NCBI GenBank assembly: GCA_002179805.1
Contig: NAVB01000965.1
Span: 1-64,000 of the forward strand
Source: Acanthamoeba lenticulata
Lineage: Eukaryota > Discosea > Longamoebia > Acanthamoebidae
Length of the DNA: 64,000 nucleotides
Direction: 5' to 3'
A program made the translations under genes and the position numbers. The notes below the pieces were generated by a model, which worked only from the letters and a program-made list of their open reading frames with translations, searched no databases and had not been told where the DNA came from. Positions 63,522 to 64,000 of the stretch are shown one piece after another; within the stretch, counting starts at the first letter, position 1; every line of letters starts with the position of its first letter.

Positions 63522-63603
63522 CGACGACGGCAGGATTTGAACCTGCGCGGGGAGACCCCAGTAGATTTCTAGTCTACCGCCTTAACCACTCGGCCACGTC
63601 GTC
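63522..63603 (-). tRNA. tRNA-Ser (AGA)
   Basis: 82 nt with a long variable arm (TGGGGTCTCCCCG region), acceptor GACGACG/CGTCGTC, anticodon loop CTAGAAA (anticodon AGA) and T arm GCAGG-TTCAAAT-CCTGC. Confidence 0.94.
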
Positions 63604-63715
63604 TTGCTTATCAGACTATTTTTTAATCAGGTACACGTCAAAAAGAAAGGATCATATGGACATTTCAAAACCAAAACATATTAATATTAAAAAGCAATGC
63701 ACACTAAAAAAGCAT

Positions 63716-63810
63716 TCCGGCTGCCCGGACTCGAACCAGGAACCGATAGATAACTACCGAGGGTCATCACAGACTACAGTCTACCGCGCTACCAATTGCG
63801 CCACAGCCGG
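63716..63810 (-). tRNA. tRNA-Tyr (GTA) with intron
   Basis: The acceptor CCGGCTG pairs with CAGCCGG and the anticodon stem GTAGA with TCTAT. The loop begins CTGTAG (anticodon GTA) and is interrupted after position 37 by an intron of about 22 nt (63752-63773). T arm CCTGG-TTCGAGT-CCGGG. Removal leaves a 73-nt mature tRNA. It is a substrate type for the Sen endonuclease whose likely subunit is encoded at 8800-9292. Confidence 0.94.
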
Positions 63811-63843
63811 TTATTGGTTATTTGACACATCTGGCCAGTTCAG

Positions 63844-63870
63844 CAGTGTACCGCGCTACTAATTGCGACA
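63844..63870 (-). pseudogene. tRNA-Tyr 5'-half fragment
   Basis: 27 nt match the D-arm/anticodon-stem part of the neighbouring tRNA-Tyr (63777-63806) at about 24 positions, on the same strand. The acceptor and T arm are missing, so it cannot fold as a tRNA. Confidence 0.8.
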
Positions 63871-63909
63871 TATTCCTTCGGCGTTTGTTATTTTGACCGC
63901 ATAAAAGAA

Positions 63910-63982
63910 TGGCGCCAATGGGAATCGAACCCATGATCTCTCCCTTACTAGGGGAGCGCGGTGCCGACTGCGCCATGGCGCC
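63910..63982 (-). tRNA. tRNA-Thr (AGT)
   Basis: The acceptor GGCGCCA pairs with TGGCGCC, the anticodon stem is CTCCC/GGGAG with loop CTAGTAA (anticodon AGT), and the T arm ATGGG-TTCGATT-CCCAT. Confidence 0.95.
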
Positions 63983-64000
63983 TCATTGTGTTGTAGAAAT

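Overview
The window is nuclear DNA of a free-living amoeba, most likely Acanthamoeba (A. castellanii type). The reasons are: a 5S rRNA gene at 62966-63084 that agrees with the A. castellanii 5S sequence as I remember it; GC-rich exons broken by many short GT-AG introns (mostly 50-100 nt); about 36 protein genes in 64 kb, often 16-150 bp apart; and F-box proteins carrying the tryptophan/cysteine-rich ankyrin-like repeat that is abundant in Acanthamoeba. I see no operons, transposons, integrases or CRISPR arrays.

Layout. 2-1190: 3' part of a BTB gene. 1396-4582 (-): F-box/SPRY protein. 4812-5399: small GPI-anchored surface protein. 5522-6640: F-box/ankyrin protein, followed by tRNA-Glu and tRNA-Arg. 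6984-13010: acidic hypothetical protein, COMMD3, TSEN15-like tRNA-splicing subunit (-) and APC5. 13027-14289 (-): second F-box/ankyrin gene. 14420-19675: FAM151, a two-helix membrane protein (-) and a peroxisomal ABCD transporter (-). 19993-29064: ALC1-type remodeller and a RhoGEF. 29156-33123 (-): UNC-93-like transporter and TIM50. 33269-37343: LRR protein, sucrase/ferredoxin-like protein, CHY zinc finger and KRTCAP2 (-). 37446-43792: F-box/membrane fusion, Rho GTPase, small F-box protein, hotdog thioesterase, GST and a cytochrome b5 domain protein. 43836-47972 (-): ankyrin/SPRY protein. 48036-49876: Sel1/helicase-associated-domain protein. 50008-55864 (-): cytosolic isoleucyl-tRNA synthetase. 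56279-62648: fascin-like beta-trefoil (-), dual-specificity phosphatase, CFAP20, PRMT1, SRPBCC protein (-) and SseB-like protein. 62804-63982: class III cluster (tRNA-Lys, 5S, tRNA-Phe, tRNA-Ser, intron-containing tRNA-Tyr, a tRNA-Tyr fragment, tRNA-Thr).

The most interesting hidden layer is in the introns of the isoleucyl-tRNA synthetase gene. They hold at least eight sense-strand box C/D snoRNA candidates and one well-formed H/ACA candidate. Two C/D families occur twice, in different introns, and their sequence identity stops at boxes C and D. Three guide types have 11-14 nt complementarity to conserved rRNA elements (two in 18S, one in the large subunit). This housekeeping gene therefore looks like a multi-snoRNA host. 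A further H/ACA-like structure lies in a PRMT1 intron.

Five F-box genes and one BTB gene suggest a strong ubiquitin-ligase adaptor expansion. Other unusual architectures are ALC1 with an N-terminal RanBP2 zinc finger and a C-terminal BRCT, an F-box fused to a hydrophobic multi-helix region, Sel1 repeats joined to a bacterial-type helicase-associated domain, and CFAP20 in an organism regarded as lacking cilia. Exon joins were made by eye from splice sites, frame and family resemblance, so individual boundaries may be off.
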